64,000 nucleotides of DNA from Coenobita brevimanus (lineage: Eukaryota > Arthropoda > Malacostraca > Decapoda > Coenobitidae): assembly GCA_032717465.1 (NCBI GenBank), contig JAVRFU010000137.1:27721-91720 (forward strand). The letters run 5' to 3'. The stretch's first letter is position 1. Each line of letters starts with the position of its first letter. Shown piece after piece: positions 40,402-52,330 of this stretch. A model generated the notes under the pieces. It worked only from the letters and a program-made list of their open reading frames with translations, ran no database searches and was not told the origin of the DNA. The position numbers were made by a program, and so were the translations under genes.

Positions 40402-41390
40402 TGTCGTGTCCTCCACTCTCTACTTACCCTTGGTATGTTTCGTACTCAGTCTCGCCAAGTACGGTGAATGGCCGCCACTAATGAGTATTGGTAGCGTGTG
40501 ACAGTAGCAGCGGAGAGTGTGGAGACAAGCCCAGAAGGGACCTGTAACCTCGTAGGTTAGGGCAACAAGATATTAAATACCCCTTTCTGCCCCAGACTCC
40601 CTCCTTGACTTCCCAAAAATTAACAGTTCCACACTAAGGTTACAAAACACAGAAACAATTTTTACTTTAATTTTTAACAATCTGCTACAAAGTATTTACA
40701 CTACTTCAGAACAAATTACACAGTTATAACATTAACTTATTATCCCGAGTCTCATCTCGACACAAGGGAAATTTCATTCACTTATTTACGACTTGACAGC
40801 AAGTAAGTACTGGACTTGATAGCCATATAAGGCTTCAGTCTACTTATTAAAGACTAGACAACCATCCATGAGTGACAGAGGTTCACTTAAACTTTATAGT
40901 TCTTACTCTAAGTTAACTCTACTACTTAATTAATATTCGCCACGACCTGGAACAACGCGTCAAATAATATTGCTGGTTTTCCCGAGTAGAGACTGCCAGT
41001 ACTTTACTTTACTCTAACGGCACTTATATACCTTGCGTTACTTTCCCGCAAGACTATTCTTCACTACTTCTACTCACCAGTACCGCGAAGCCCATGGTCG
41101 TGGCTGTTCTGGCCGTCTGTCCCAGCTGGACACAAGACAATCCTGTCTAACTGCCAAACCTTCTCTAGCCCCATCTCTCTCATGAGCGTGCTTATAAACA
41201 CCTCTCATACACACTGAGTCACCAATACACCATACTCCATCCCCGTATACATCCAGCATACACCCTTGTTCTTACGCACTGGCACACCATTATGAGTGAA
41301 GATTCACAGATGGCCACCACCCCCGCGGGACCCCCCAGGGTACCTCGAGTACTGATACATTAGCCTCTGACCCTTGGATCCTCGAGAGTT
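40402..41390 (-). repeat. 3' LTR of the endogenous retrovirus (outer boundary firm, inner boundary estimated)
   Basis: The outer end TGTCGTGTCC at 40402 is shared with the other LTR at 59532. 438 bp (40402-40839) are identical to 59532-59969 except for two substitutions. Beyond 40839 only this copy continues, through a TATA-like site (minus strand TATATAAG, 41024-41031) that marks U3. The inner end near 41390, before env, is inferred, because the other LTR lacks this part. Confidence 0.75.
41024..41031 (-). promoter_or_regulatory. TATA-like box of the retroviral LTR
   Basis: TATATAAG on the minus strand inside the 3' LTR, upstream (in element orientation) of the segment shared by both LTRs. 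The matching part of the 5' LTR is missing. Confidence 0.5.
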
Positions 41391-41479
41391 ATGATTAATG
41401 TGCATCTTGGGTGTTTTTCCCACCTAGCCACCCTCCTACGTAGTCACCCTCCTTCTCATCACTCCTTTATTTACTTCGT

Positions 41480-42742
41480 CTATTCTTGTACTTCATCTTC
41501 CCCTTCCTCCGCAATTCTCTCCAGCCCTCGCTGTCCCCCAGCTTCCTGTACTCTTTTCCACTCCTGCTGGGCACGTGCCAAAACCTCAGCACCATGCTTA
41601 CGTCGTAGCGTTCTATATGCTGCTTTCAGGTACTTCTGGCGTTCACGGCCCATTCTCCTATCGTCCCTCGCTCCATATTCGTCTGCCCCACATCCGTCTT
41701 CTTTCCCACTCCTCCTTTCTCCGCCTTCCTCCTCTCCCCCTCTACTCCCACTTGACCCAGGCCTCGGTCTGAAGGGGCCGTGTGAGTAAGAGGTGGAGAT
41801 GACGTCAGGAGCAGCGGTATCTGGGTGGGCGGCAAGTACCTGATCGTTGCAAGCCCGACACCCCTCCCCCCTTGTTCTCGCCATGTACTCCACAGGGACA
41901 TCAGGGGAGTTCCCGGGGTATGCATCCCCAGGTGGTGAGAAGAAAGAGAGGTCGATCCAGGATCGGGAACGCTCGAATGACGGTCCAAGGCAGCGACAGC
42001 AGCGCCTGTTAATCCAACACTTATACGCTAAATAAGAAGCAAGGAACATGGCAATAACACCCGACAGAGCATAAACATAAATAGCTAGGGCAGCTGGCTG
42101 AGTTGGTTTAGGTAGGGGTTTGAGAAGAAGGAGTTTAGATTGGAAGTGTAACAACTCATCTAGGTACACAGGTGTGAAGGAGTCATTCTGGGGGAAAATC
42201 TCAGGGATTGCTTGTATGGCATCTAGTTCAACATGAGAGAGAGACATATTAAAATGCAATGTATGGGGACGTAGAGACAGTTTAGTATCCTTGGTGAGGG
42301 TGGCATAAGCTGGAAGTGTGAGTGTTTCACTATGAGCACTGCAACCGTCACCCAGGACCAAATGTCCTATACCTTTAACAATCTGTATTGTCTTACTTAT
42401 CTCATTAACAGCACAATTAAGAGTAAATTGCATAGGCTTATTCGTAGAAAAGCACCACTTATCGTTATTCTTAACAAATACAGGAACAAAGTTTTTAATG
42501 ACTCTTTTCCTACAAAGCTGAGGCGCAAAGTCCTTGTTGAGGAATGTAGCACTCTCACATGTGCTAGTACTTGACCTCAGCACTGGACTCTGCGGCTCGC
42601 ACACCAGCAACTGCTGATGAGTGCGGCACTGAGTGAAATCGTCCATAAGCGTATAATGTAAGCGATTTTCACTCAGTGCAATGAATTTGGCAGAGGGGAC
42701 AGTCTGTACATAGACATCTGTGTCAGGGACTTTATAAGGCAA
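41480..42742 (-). pseudogene. retroviral env, C-terminal part with membrane anchor and long tail
   Basis: Second env frame. The ectodomain is cysteine-bearing (CRTHQQLLVCEP, CRKRVIKNF); a hydrophobic anchor (ALAIYVYALSGVIAMFLASY) lies about 220 residues in, followed by a basic cytoplasmic tail (KCWINRRCCRCLG) and an Arg/Glu-rich extension that resembles read-through. It is out of frame with the N-terminal env part, with the break at about 42740-42790. By family knowledge errantivirus env is a class-I-like membrane fusion protein. Broken as it stands. Confidence 0.75.
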
Positions 42743-42779
42743 GGAAGTGATCCAGAAGACATCAAAAGTATCTGCCGGG

Positions 42780-43718
42780 TCACCCTGAACCGGACCATAG
42801 TAAGTAGAAGCACACTGAAGAGGGAGTCTTGCGAGGCACTACCTTAACGAGATCCCTATATAACGCAAGGTATTCGGGTCGAGCAGGGAAAAGCAGTCCT
42901 GGTCTCATTAAAGAAATATTATTTAAAAGTTCCAGCAATAAGGTATTTGGCACGATGTCCACACTCAGACGAGCTTGCATCATATTCTGTAGGCCTAACT
43001 TAATCCTCACATGATCGGCAATGATATCCGACAAAGCTAACTGGAGATTAAGAAAAGCCTCAAATATGCGAGCTTCGCCTTCTAACTCTAGAGTTTTTAT
43101 GGAGAAGAGCCGAATTACGGCATGTGAAATATTAGCTGCCCGCTGCAATTTAGTAATTGCAGCATGCATATGTGACATGTCTCTTATGGTCGTATTTAGT
43201 ATTTGGGAGTGAACATTTAACACTCGACGCTCATTCTCGGACATCTGTTCAATTTGACCCAATCTAGTGTGAATTTCGTCCACCTGATTCTGGGTAGCAG
43301 TCCCAAATAAAGCATTAGCAATATTGCCAACAAGATCAATTGCGCCTCTAGTTCTACGACCTGACAGTGGTTTATCCGACAACAAATAATTAACAGAGTT
43401 CTTTAAGTCATCAAATCTAATTCTAAACTCATGTTGAAATGATTTCAAAGTCTCTCTTAATGACGACACAAGGGTGGATGAGTTGTCCATGTGATCTATA
43501 TTCCACTGGACAGAGTCAACCAGATCCTGTGCCTCAGTAAGTGGTCGGTATAACTCATCCTGTATTAACAAGACAGGGACAACATAATGATTTCCAGTTG
43601 ATATAAGTTTGGAGACTGGAGAAGAGATGAGGCCTGTTGGAGCAGGTTTCTCAACGTGGGGGTCAATGTGCCTAGTCTTTCCTGATACTACGACTGCAAG
43701 CAGCATAATCTGGAACAA
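42780..43718 (-). pseudogene. retroviral env, N-terminal part with cleavage site
   Basis: Starts with a hydrophobic leader (MFQIMLLAVVVSG), then about 120 residues rich in heptad-like segments, a furin-type RRTR site followed by a Gly/Ala-rich hydrophobic segment (a candidate fusion peptide), and a further coiled-coil region. This layout is that of errantivirus and baculovirus F-type envelope proteins. The frame ends at 42780; the remainder continues in another frame (previous entry). Confidence 0.8.
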
Positions 43719-43742
43719 AAATAAAATAGCATGACTAGTAAC

Positions 43743-45074
43743 TTATTCTTTACTTGTCTTCCTGTCAGTGTGTTCTATTGGCCTATCCATAACTAGAGGT
43801 AAATCGTCTACTGTTGTGCGTGATCTTAGGCTGTATCTAGGGGCCGACGCAGGGCTGAGGCTGCTAGCCGGGGAGAAACGATCTGGCGCCGGGCCGACCA
43901 CTTTACTCGGGGACTCCCCTTCTCCACTCGCCTCGTGACTGCTCGCTCCGTTTTCTATCTCGCCTCCATCCTCGCTCTCATTTTCGCTTCTACTTTCATT
44001 ATCACTTTCATTCCCACTCTGCTGAACTGGGTTGGTAGCACCCATAGAGCTTTGATTTACTGGCGTGTTGGATGATTGTGTCGCACCGCGGCTAGATACC
44101 GGAATGGCTGTAAAATCATCTGAGCCGTCCTCGCCATCACCATCATCATCATCATCATCTGTTTCATATACTGGGTATGCCCTACGTACATTCTTATTAT
44201 CCTTAGTGGTGAGGCAAGATTCGAGGATTACTCGCACACGATCAACATGAAGGGTGGAGACAGCTCCATCCTTCACACGTCGTACTTTAATTACAACATC
44301 ACTAACACGCTCCGTGACTCTGTATGGTCCTGCATAGAGAGGCTGTAACTTCTTAGCAACTCCCCGTTTAGGAATCGTGCGTACGTACACTCTGTCTCCT
44401 GCCTTGATCGGTTTTACTACAGCCTTTTTAGCCCTGTAATTCTCATTCTCGGTACTAGCCCGGTCCAAGTACAATTGACATCTTTGAAATACTTTAGTGG
44501 CCATGGCTGCTAGCATATGTTTCGCATCATCTACATTGTAATGAGGTTGAGTCTCATGTATCGTTTCATAGGGTACTTGTGGGTCTCTCAGGTACAACAG
44601 GAAATAGGGCGAGTCCCTGATCGACCTATTATACCCTGAATTATAAGCCATGCATGCCAAATGTATCATTCGGTGCCAATGGTTTGCATTACTGTCGATC
44701 ATCGTACGTAAGATTTGAATGACAGTTCCGTTCACTCTTTCTACTAATCCATTCGCAGAAGGGTGATACGGAGTCGTAGTGACGTGCTTCAGTTTCAATA
44801 TTTCCGCAATGCAGCGCAAGATAGCATTCACGAACTCTGTTCCTTGGTCCGTGACCAATTGTTGAGGAGTTCCATGAAGGCAAACAACTCGCTCTACAAA
44901 CACACGAGCTACCTCTTCCGCCGTCTTTGTTTTCAGTGGCTCAGCAATAAGAAATCTGGTTAATGTATCTACTACCGTAAGAACGTATTTATGTCCAGCC
45001 TCAGACATGTTCAACGGTCCTATAATATCCATATGGACCCGGTACCAAGGTGCCGGTACATCTGGGTACCTCAT
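43743..45074 (-). CDS. retroviral integrase core and C-terminal domain
   Basis: Integrase catalytic core with the D,D-35-E triad visible: VHMDIIGPLN (first Asp), LVTDQGTEFVN (second Asp) and SANGLVERVNG (Glu). The GPY/F-type module follows (LQPLYAGPYRVTERVSD), then an acidic, Ser/Asn-rich C-terminal extension (DDDDDDGDGEDGS). It inserts viral cDNA into chromatin. The zinc-binding N-terminal domain is in another frame (next entry). The stop lies 25 bp before the env start. Confidence 0.85.
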   Translation of the reverse strand: MRYPDVPAPWYRVHMDIIGPLNMSEAGHKYVLTVVDTLTRFLIAEPLKTKTAEEVARVFVERVVCLHGTPQQLVTDQGTEFVNAILRCIAEILKLKHVTTTPYHPSANGLVERVNGTVIQILRTMIDSNANHWHRMIHLACMAYNSGYNRSIRDSPYFLLYLRDPQVPYETIHETQPHYNVDDAKHMLAAMATKVFQRCQLYLDRASTENENYRAKKAVVKPIKAGDRVYVRTIPKRGVAKKLQPLYAGPYRVTERVSDVVIKVRRVKDGAVSTLHVDRVRVILESCLTTKDNKNVRRAYPVYETDDDDDDGDGEDGSDDFTAIPVSSRGATQSSNTPVNQSSMGATNPVQQSGNESDNESRSENESEDGGEIENGASSHEASGEGESPSKVVGPAPDRFSPASSLSPASAPRYSLRSRTTVDDLPLVMDRPIEHTDRKTSKE

Positions 45075-45361
45075 AAGTGGAGCCAGGGCTTCCCCGACCT
45101 CTTAGAGGTAATGCACTGTGTGCAGTGCCGACACAAGTTAGTGATATCCTTGACCATAGTTGGCCAATATGCAAATCTTTTGGCGCACGCAATAGTTACC
45201 TTGGCCCCACCATGTCCTGACAGTGGCAAATGATGGGCTAAGTGTAGGGCTGCTGGCACACTTTGTTCAGGTACAACCACCTGTAATACATCATTGTCCT
45301 CGTACGCACGAGGCTCGAAGCCTATACAACAGACCATCCTGGAGGAGAGAGAACTGTTCAA
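45071..45361 (-). pseudogene. integrase HHCC zinc-binding domain (separate frame)
   Basis: HLAHHLPLSGHGGAKVT followed by CRHCTQCITSKRSG gives the H-x-H...C-x2-C integrase zinc finger. It is out of frame with both the RT frame (shift about 45300) and the integrase core (shift about 45080), two breaks within 250 bp in an otherwise well-preserved gene. Confidence 0.8.
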
Positions 45362-47510
45362 CCGGGGCAGCCAGTTTGGGGGCCTGAGAGACTTCTCCGC
45401 GAAGATACCGCTTCAATGATCCCCAAACCGGATGCGCATCTTGCTGCTTCCGCAGTTCGTCAAGATTCCAGCTAACAGTGTCTGTATCGGTCACGCCCCT
45501 CGTAACAGCTATAAGTTCTATATCTTCGTCTTGCTCTCTGCGAAGACGTGACAAGGCGTCAGCCACTCGGTTCTGGTGTCCTGGCAGGTACGATACCTCT
45601 AAGTCGTATTCGGCAACCTGTACCGGTATCTGCCATCTAGCTATTCTGCCAGAAGGCTCCTTCACATTAAAGAGCCACGTGAGGGGTCGGTGATCCGTCT
45701 GCACAATCACTTTGTATCCCAAGACAAGAGGCCGATTTATCCGCAATCCGTACACAATACTTAAGGCTTCTTGCTCGATAGTGGCATAATTAAGCTCAGC
45801 TTTATTTAATGCTCTACTAAAATATGTCAGCGGTCTAAGGTGTCCATCCTCATCTTCCTGTTGTAATACCCCACCTATCGCAGTACCACTCGCGTCAGTT
45901 GTCAGATAGAATGGTTTATCAAAGGAGGGAAACTTGAGTACGATGTCGTCAGTAAGCTTACTTTTCAGACTTCTAAAAGCTTGATCAGCCTCATCGTTCC
46001 ACTCGATTTTTTGTTTACTGTTTTTCACTTCCTTCTTTCCACGAGTCAATTTTGTGAGAGGCAGAGCAATCTTAGCATAGTCACTTATGAATCTACGGTA
46101 ATAATTAACTAACCCTAAGAAAGATTGGAGTTCCTTCAGTGTCTTAGGAACAGCAATTTCCCTTATGGCTCGGACTTTATCCGGTTGGGGCCGCAAGCCT
46201 TCTGCAGAAATTAAGTGTCCTAGGTAAGACACTTCATCTTTGAAAAAACTGCACTTCTCTAACTTAAGAGTAAGTTGAGCTTCCTTAAGTCTGGCAAGGA
46301 CCTCATCTAGGTTCTGTACATGTGAATCAAAATCCTCACCATAGACAATTATGTCATCCAGGTAAGTATGACTGATACGCCCTGTCAGTCCTATCAGGAC
46401 TTCGTTAACGATCCTTTGGAACGCAGCAGAGGCATCTTTTAAGCCAAACGGTAGACTATTATATTCCCAATGACCGTCTGGTGAGGAAAATGCGATCAGC
46501 GGTCGTGACGCCTCATCCAGAGGGATCTGATGGTATCCTTGCCTCAAATCCAAGCTACTGAATACAGTATTTTCTCCTAACTGGGAAAGAATTTGTGCAA
46601 TGTTTGGCAATGGGAAGGGGTCTGATGTAATCTGCTTATTCAAATGGCGAAAATCGAGACAAATTCTTAGTCCACCATCCTTCTTGGCCACCGGGACCAA
46701 GGGTGAACAATATGGTGATCTAGAAGGACGTATTATATTTAGCTCCCTTAGTTCATTTAGCTGTTGCCTAAGAGTTTCGTGATACTTAACCGGTACCTTA
46801 TAAGGACGACGGTTTACAACCGGTCCTGTTGCACAGATGTGATGGAGGAAATAAGGTGTAATATTCAGTGGTTCATCAGGCAAGGCAAACACTTGAGGAT
46901 GCTTTCGCACTAGACGTTTGAGAGCATCATTCTCCTTAGTCTCCGGTGGACATAACTCATCTACTTTTAGAAAGAGCTTAGTTAATCTCTCTTCTCCCTG
47001 TGTCACACCAGTTATTTGCCCTTGCTCATCCTCCTGATCCTCGTCCCACATTATCTCCTCAAAGGGTTCTATTGTCCCCACCCTGTACCTGCCAGATATA
47101 CTGACCCGGTCAGGGGTGGCGTTAGTGTAGGCAACATAAACCCTGGACTTTCCTCCCGCCTCGCCCGGGACCATCTGTACAATCCCTGGCCACAGCATAG
47201 CAGCGAAAGTACTACCAGGATTAGGTGAGAATAACCCAAAGGACCATCCTGAAATTTCAGTCTCTAACGAGATCATTCCACTTGTGAACGGATCAATCAC
47301 GACTGTCTCACTCGTCATACAACGCCCAGAGATATACTCCTGGTCATCTGATAAGCCGGTTTCAACTACATGCAAGGAGGAAGCACCATCTATGCGAAGA
47401 TTCTCCTCTCCCGACTGTAATTCTACCTTCTCCCCATCGATCTCTATGCACAACGGATCTGGTGTAATACATATATTCCGAGCGAAAATAAAATCGGAAC
47501 CGAATCACTG
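45291..47510 (-). CDS. retroviral pol: protease remnant, reverse transcriptase and RNase H
   Basis: The reading frame begins at about 47510 with FGSDFIFARN, the C-terminal block of a retropepsin; the catalytic DTG part is absent. RT: NELRELNIIRPSRSPYCSPL, ICLDFRHLNKQITSDPFPLP, SSLDLRQGYHQIPLDEAS, and the catalytic YLDDIIVYGEDFDSH. RNase H: YLTTDASGTAIGGVLQQ, ATIEQEALSIVYGLR and PGHQNRVADALSRL. This is the Ty3/gypsy order. The frame ends at 45291, where the integrase zinc finger continues in another frame. Confidence 0.88.
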
Positions 47511-47539
47511 AAATAATACACGGTAAGTTCCTCACCACT

Positions 47540-48025
47540 ACTAATTCACTCTCGTAGGTGTGACCAGCCAACCCTATAGGCAGGCCAACCACTCTTACCA
47601 CCCATTCTCGTTTGAGCAGCGGAAGGAGCAGCATATCCAGCTCTTTAACTCTACGGAGTTTACATCCCACGTTTCACTTTCGTCAACTCGATTCCTCACT
47701 TCCTGCCACCAGCAGCACCACACGACTGTGACTATACACTGTTGGGCAACTGACAGCTGTATATCACAGTCAGGCGGGTTTTCCCGCCTTCCAAACACTC
47801 TCCTTTCTGTAACGTTCCCCCCCCACCGTCTCCCCCCACACATACACACACACACATCCAATACACCACACTCTATCTCCCCGTCCTTTGCAATCCTTTG
47901 CCCACATCGCCGTAGGATTTCCTGCAACCCCATCACTGGCGAACCGAACCCCGCGGGAAGGCCGTTTAGGGCCGCCACAAGGGGGCCACTAGGTTGGCTG
48001 GGGAGCCAGGGGGTTGCAGGAAGGC
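47540..48025 (-). mobile_element. L-A 5' end, minus strand
   Basis: Inverted, near-identical counterpart of 33434-33850: the same start (CTTCCTGCAACCCCC), 5' UTR and first endonuclease codons (VDESETWDVNSVELK). It goes further into the endonuclease (RVKELDMLLLPLLKREWVVR) than the copy at 33.8 kb. It ends near 47540 where retroviral protease sequence begins. Confidence 0.8.
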
Positions 48026-49150
48026 AAAACGCTGTTAGGGTTAGGTTCCCCTCAGGGGGCAATCAGCGTAGGTGCAAGGGTCCCTCCCCACGACGTCCTT
48101 TAGAGGACGGGGGAGGTAAAAACCCGGCGCCTAGGATCGCTGATATAGGTAGGCCTGGGCACTCCCTTTCTCTCTCCCCATCACTATGAAGAAAACGACC
48201 AACCAACCCAGAACCCCTCCCCAAGGACAAGGAGGAGGAGGAGGAACCATCCCCAAAACCAAGACAACGAAGCCAAAACCAATACAATTGAAGACAGGCA
48301 CAACAACCACAGGCAACATGACTAAACTAGCTGGCCTAAACAAAAGACCAAGAGACCCCAGCCCCAAGGAACACAGACCAGGAGCAAAAAAGCAAGTACC
48401 TGTGCAGCAGGACATCTCGCAGAAGAAAAACCCGCTGACTCCACCCACCGAAAATTCAAGTGAAATCGACACCACTCCACCACCGCCAGAATCTGATCTT
48501 ACAGAAGCAATCTCCACTTCACCCAGTGACACCAACGACACGGCCCAAGACTGCACAGCACAAATAGATGAGCAAGAGGCAGACAACTCGAATACAGCAC
48601 CAGATGAAGACGAAAACTTCACCGTCGTCACAAACAAGAAAAAGAACAACAAAAACCAGAAACGAAGCAATGACAGCAGCAATGACTCACTAACTCTGCC
48701 AGCCCCCCTTAAATCGGGAAACGACAACCCCCTGCAGCACGACCTCCAAACATCCAACCCAGAAGAACTCCAGCTGTCTCTGTAAAGACTGCCCCACGCC
48801 CCACTACAAACCTACCACCCTTCTTGATACCAAAGCAGGAGGCCTTCGCCACAACAATGGACCTAGTCATGCAACTAGAAGAGGAACACCCCAACCTAAA
48901 ATTCCACACCACAACGAGACGAGACTACAGTATGATCTTAACACCACACGACCAAGACACGTACGAGACCCTGAAGTATTGCAAAACAGTAGCAGGCTAC
49001 CCTGCAATCATAAAGGAATTAAACCCCGACCTCGCAACACGCAAAGTCATACTGATGGGCTACAACCAATTCCAGCCACTAGAACCAATCCTAAAACACA
49101 GCCAGGTGGAAACAGCCACACGCTGCGAAACACGAGGGGAACCGACAAGA
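48026..49150 (+). pseudogene. LINE ORF1 fragment (X), plus strand, with its 5' UTR
   Basis: Leader 48026-48185, then MKKTTNQPRTPPQGQGGGGG and a Lys/Thr/Pro-rich N-terminus to 48782. After a frame break it continues from 48824 with FATTMDLVMQLEEEHPNLKF, YETLKYCKTVAGYPAIIKEL and RKVILMGYNQFQPLEPILKH. The last block (K-V-I-L-M-x-Y...V-x-x-A-x-RC) is of the RNase H-LINE ORF1 type that precedes CCHC knuckles. It stops near 49150, where an opposite-strand ORF1 begins. Confidence 0.6.
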
Positions 49151-50030
49151 CAAGTCGCTTTCTCAGTGCAGACCTCTTTCCCCTCCTTCCACTTGGGACA
49201 AACCCTCGAGGAAGTGGAGTGAGCATCCTGGCAGTGAAAGCAGCACTCAGTCTCGGATGTACAGTTGTCAGCAGAGTGACTTACAGCCGCACACTTGCCA
49301 CACACGATGTTGGAAGCCCGACAAGCCTTTTCATGATGTCCATAGAGCTGACATTTTGAACAACGAAGGGGATTCGGGATGTACAGTCTTACATTTACAA
49401 TTTCATATCCTACTTTGACATTTGTAGGTAGAAAAACTTTGCCAGAAGTGAGGACAACAGTGGCTGTCTTCATCCTTACGACTTCCTGATAACGAGTGAT
49501 GAATCTGGCATCAATTACATCCTGCTGAGCAAGTTCCTGTATGATCTCTTCCTCACTCATCACCATGAGATCCCTGCAAGTGATAACACCCTTGCAGGAA
49601 TTCATGGATGTTGGGATCTTGGCTTCGATATCATGGCAGTGAAACTTGAGCTGCTTTAGCAAGTCTTTAACCTGAGCTGAGTTGAATGTCTTTACTAGGA
49701 GGTCCCCATTTCCAAGTTTTTTTTACTTGTTCCACCTCTCCCGCACAGTGGTCAATCACCTTCTTGACAATGAAGGGATTGAGTCTGGACAGAGGAGTGG
49801 AACCTAGTGCATGAAGCGTTACGAAGGTCGCGTTATTTACAGGTATGTCAAGCGGGGAACGAGTCTGGCGTCCGTCAGTCTGGGGCCGGTCAGTCACGGT
49901 AGGGATGTCGTCAGGACTACCTCCCTCCCTGAAGGAGGGGAAGGCAGTAGGGGCGTCCGTCATAGCTACCACTTCCCCCGTGAAGGGGAAGTGGGAAGAG
50001 AGAGAAAAACGACCGAAGGGCAAAGTACCT
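49150..50030 (-). pseudogene. LINE ORF1 fragment (Y), minus strand, zinc knuckles
   Basis: N-terminal part (50023-49720): STPLSRLNPFIVKKVIDHCA, EVEQVKK; a shift in a T8 run (about 49718) moves the frame to LLVKTFNSAQVKDLLKQLKF, then CKGVITCRDLMVMSEEEIIQ, VNVRLYIPNPLRCSKCQLYG and knuckles CSKCQLYGHHEKAC, CGKCAAVSHSADNC and CFHCQDAHSTSSRVC. A Jockey/I-type gag-like ORF1. It meets fragment X near 49150 so that the 3' cut ends of the two fragments face each other. Confidence 0.65.
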
Positions 50031-50391
50031 GGGGAAGACCCACCTAGGCTGAAATTACCCTCTCAAACCACTGTCGGGAGGATGCGCCTGTGTGTGACTC
50101 ACACCCCAGAGCGATCAGTGGGGGGTACACTCCAGAGGTGAGTAAGCAAAGGCAATCTCAGAAATTAGATATAGACACCTACTATATCTACTAAGGCCAG
50201 GGAGGAAAATGAGGTCTAGCTAACCTAACTTTATTGAAAAACGCCCTAGTGGCGAAAAAAGGAAAAAGCTAACGCCCGTGAGGCAACCCTGCAGCTAGAG
50301 GAGAGCTCAGAAACACGTCTTCCTTCTCCACGACCATTCATCAAAGTTCAGGAAGCAGCAAAGACAGCAACAATATTAATACTCGAAGGAA

Positions 50392-50648
50392 GGCCAAAAG
50401 CAGAGTACAGGAACCAGTTTATGTCAACGTTTCGCCCACAAAGCTTCTTCAGGAACATCATTACTGGACAACACTCCACTCCTTAAACAGACCCAAGCCT
50501 GACTGGTAGTGCAGGATTGTGTACTTGTGTTCTGGTCACCATTCAGGCTTAGGTCAATTTAAATAGTGAAGCACTGTCTACTGGTGTTGTTCCTGAAGAA
50601 GTCTTGGGGCAGAATGTTGCAAGTGGGATTCTGTACTCTGCTTTTGGT
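50392..50648. repeat. imperfect inverted repeat, hammerhead-like core
   Basis: CCAAAAGCAGAGTACAG... (50392) pairs with ...CTGTACTCTGCTTTTGG (to 50648); the arms are about 65 bp with drift in the middle. On the minus strand the left arm contains CTGAAGA (50452-50446), a 12-nt interval, and GAAAC (50433-50429), the conserved core spacing of a type I hammerhead ribozyme; CCAGT and ACTGG flank it. The stem III and cleavage site are not convincing. Confidence 0.35.
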
Positions 50649-50825
50649 CTTTCTCTATATACAGCAGCGAATACACCATAATTTTACTGTTTATCTTCCT
50701 TATGAAACCTTACCCAGAATCCAGCTAAATGAAACGAGTATTTCCCCATCCAATTTTTATCCCATACTTCACACTCGGGACGATTTGCATCAGTATATGA
50801 CCGATTCCCGCCTCAGTGTTACGAG

Positions 50826-51175
50826 TCCTTTGACGGAAGGTAATCGAATATTGTTTTTGCTGGGTGTTATGGGCCGGCTAAATGCCTCACACATAGTAAA
50901 GCCTCTAGTCATACAAGCCTCCGCACGCAACATACTGGTGAAGCACAAATGGTGATGGGTTTCTGTAGTGAGAATGACACCAGATCCAATATTAACCCTC
51001 TGCAGTTCGGGACAGCTCTAGTATTACGCAAGTCTAATTGAATGTTGTTTTTGCTCAGTTACAGTATATGGACCAGGTTAATGTCTCTCACACTGGGAAG
51101 CCTTAAGTCTTACAAGGTTAGGCACGCAACACAGAAGCACAAATGGTGATGGGTGTCTGTAGTGAGAGTGATACG
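50826..51175 (+). repeat. diverged tandem duplication, period about 195 bp
   Basis: Unit 1 (50826-50990) and unit 2 (51020-51175) share GTTTTTGCT...TAATG/AAATGCCTCACAC...GCACGCAACA...AAGCACAAATGGTGATGGGT...CTGTAGTGAGA. About 75% identical by eye. Confidence 0.65.
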
Positions 51176-52199
51176 TAAATGTGTTATAATGATTCATCCC
51201 GTCAGTCTGCAATATGAACCGACAGGGTGATCACATATGCAAGTATGTCCGTGAGCAAAAAGCCTCCAACACCTATCTGCCAGTTGAGGCAATGGAAGGG
51301 TGCCACATGAACTAGTTTCTTGTGATAGGAATATGAAACACACAAGAGAAAGGTATCAGAAGGAACGATACTCTCATTTGACAAGAGTGAGAAATACGGA
51401 AAGTAGGACGCAAGGCTGGCAGAGAATTTTGACTCCACATGAAAATACTTAATATCAGGATTCTCTTTAAATGGCCGCCTTGGTTTGAGTTACCCTAAAA
51501 ACAGATCACGAGACAAAAACGCTTTCACTGAGCGACCGTGGATCTCCAGCTGAAAGTATATTGATGGTTAAATAGCAGTGATATGTACGTTGGTCTGCTG
51601 TAACATCACATATTAGTTCTGTAGTGTGTTTTTATGAGCAAAGTGCAAACACCAGTAGATTACATGACCTCCCCCCCTTTCCTTGCGCGCGCACCTCCCC
51701 TCCCTACACACATCTACACGCAAGCTAATCAGTTTCCACATCTTAAAGTTGTACAAACCTACCTACGTGCAAGATATACAAGGAAAGTTATTACGAAAAT
51801 GGTTATGGTCATCATCTTGCTCGTTCATTGGCGAGTTTCCTTAATTGGCCTCTGTGTGTGGTTTATGGCTTCTCTCTAGACTTGAAGGACTTGTATCTCA
51901 GTACTTGAAGCTTATTGATTCCTTGTTTTTTATACTGTGATAATTATAGGTCTTTCACAATAACCTGGCCCATTATTTTCGTCCTTCATACATATATCTC
52001 CTGGTTCATTTTCTCGTCCTTCATACATACATCTGCCACCCATTTCTGTATTACCTTCACCTTCACTTGGTAGATTTTTGTCCTGTATACCTACTTCGAC
52101 CATCCATTTCTACTGTACACTCACTTTAAGCTGGTCCAAATTTACGTCTTCCATACAAACTTCACTTATCAATCATTCAGTCAGTCAGACAATCAATCT

Positions 52200-52330
52200 A
52201 ACTGTCTACCTGTCTGTCACCAGATGCCTTAATCCCGTCAGGGGTGACCACAGATGAATCACCTCCATGTCACCCTTTCCTCCTCCATATGGCGACCTTC
52301 TCTGCAACTCACGCCCCCTTTTCTCACCTC
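52200..52330 (-). mobile_element. L-A 3'-end scrap inside duplication copy 1
   Basis: Minus strand resembles the L-A C-terminus and 3' UTR (...GGTGACATGGAGG...GTGGTCACCCCTGACGGGATTAAGGCATCTGG), followed by GACAGACAGG in place of the usual TAGA tail. The homologous piece at 55980-56110 shows it was there before duplication. Confidence 0.65.

Larger units (their letters stand above)
50144..51466. other. unassigned, with inverted repeat and tandem duplication
   Basis: No coding signature. Contains the inverted repeat 50392-50648 and the diverged tandem repeat 50826-51175 described separately. Confidence 0.5.

Noticed and set aside
41391..41789. Plus-strand open frame over the env tail
   Set aside because: Antisense of the minus-strand env extension; the same frame recurs at 60503-60706 only because that is a copied env fragment.
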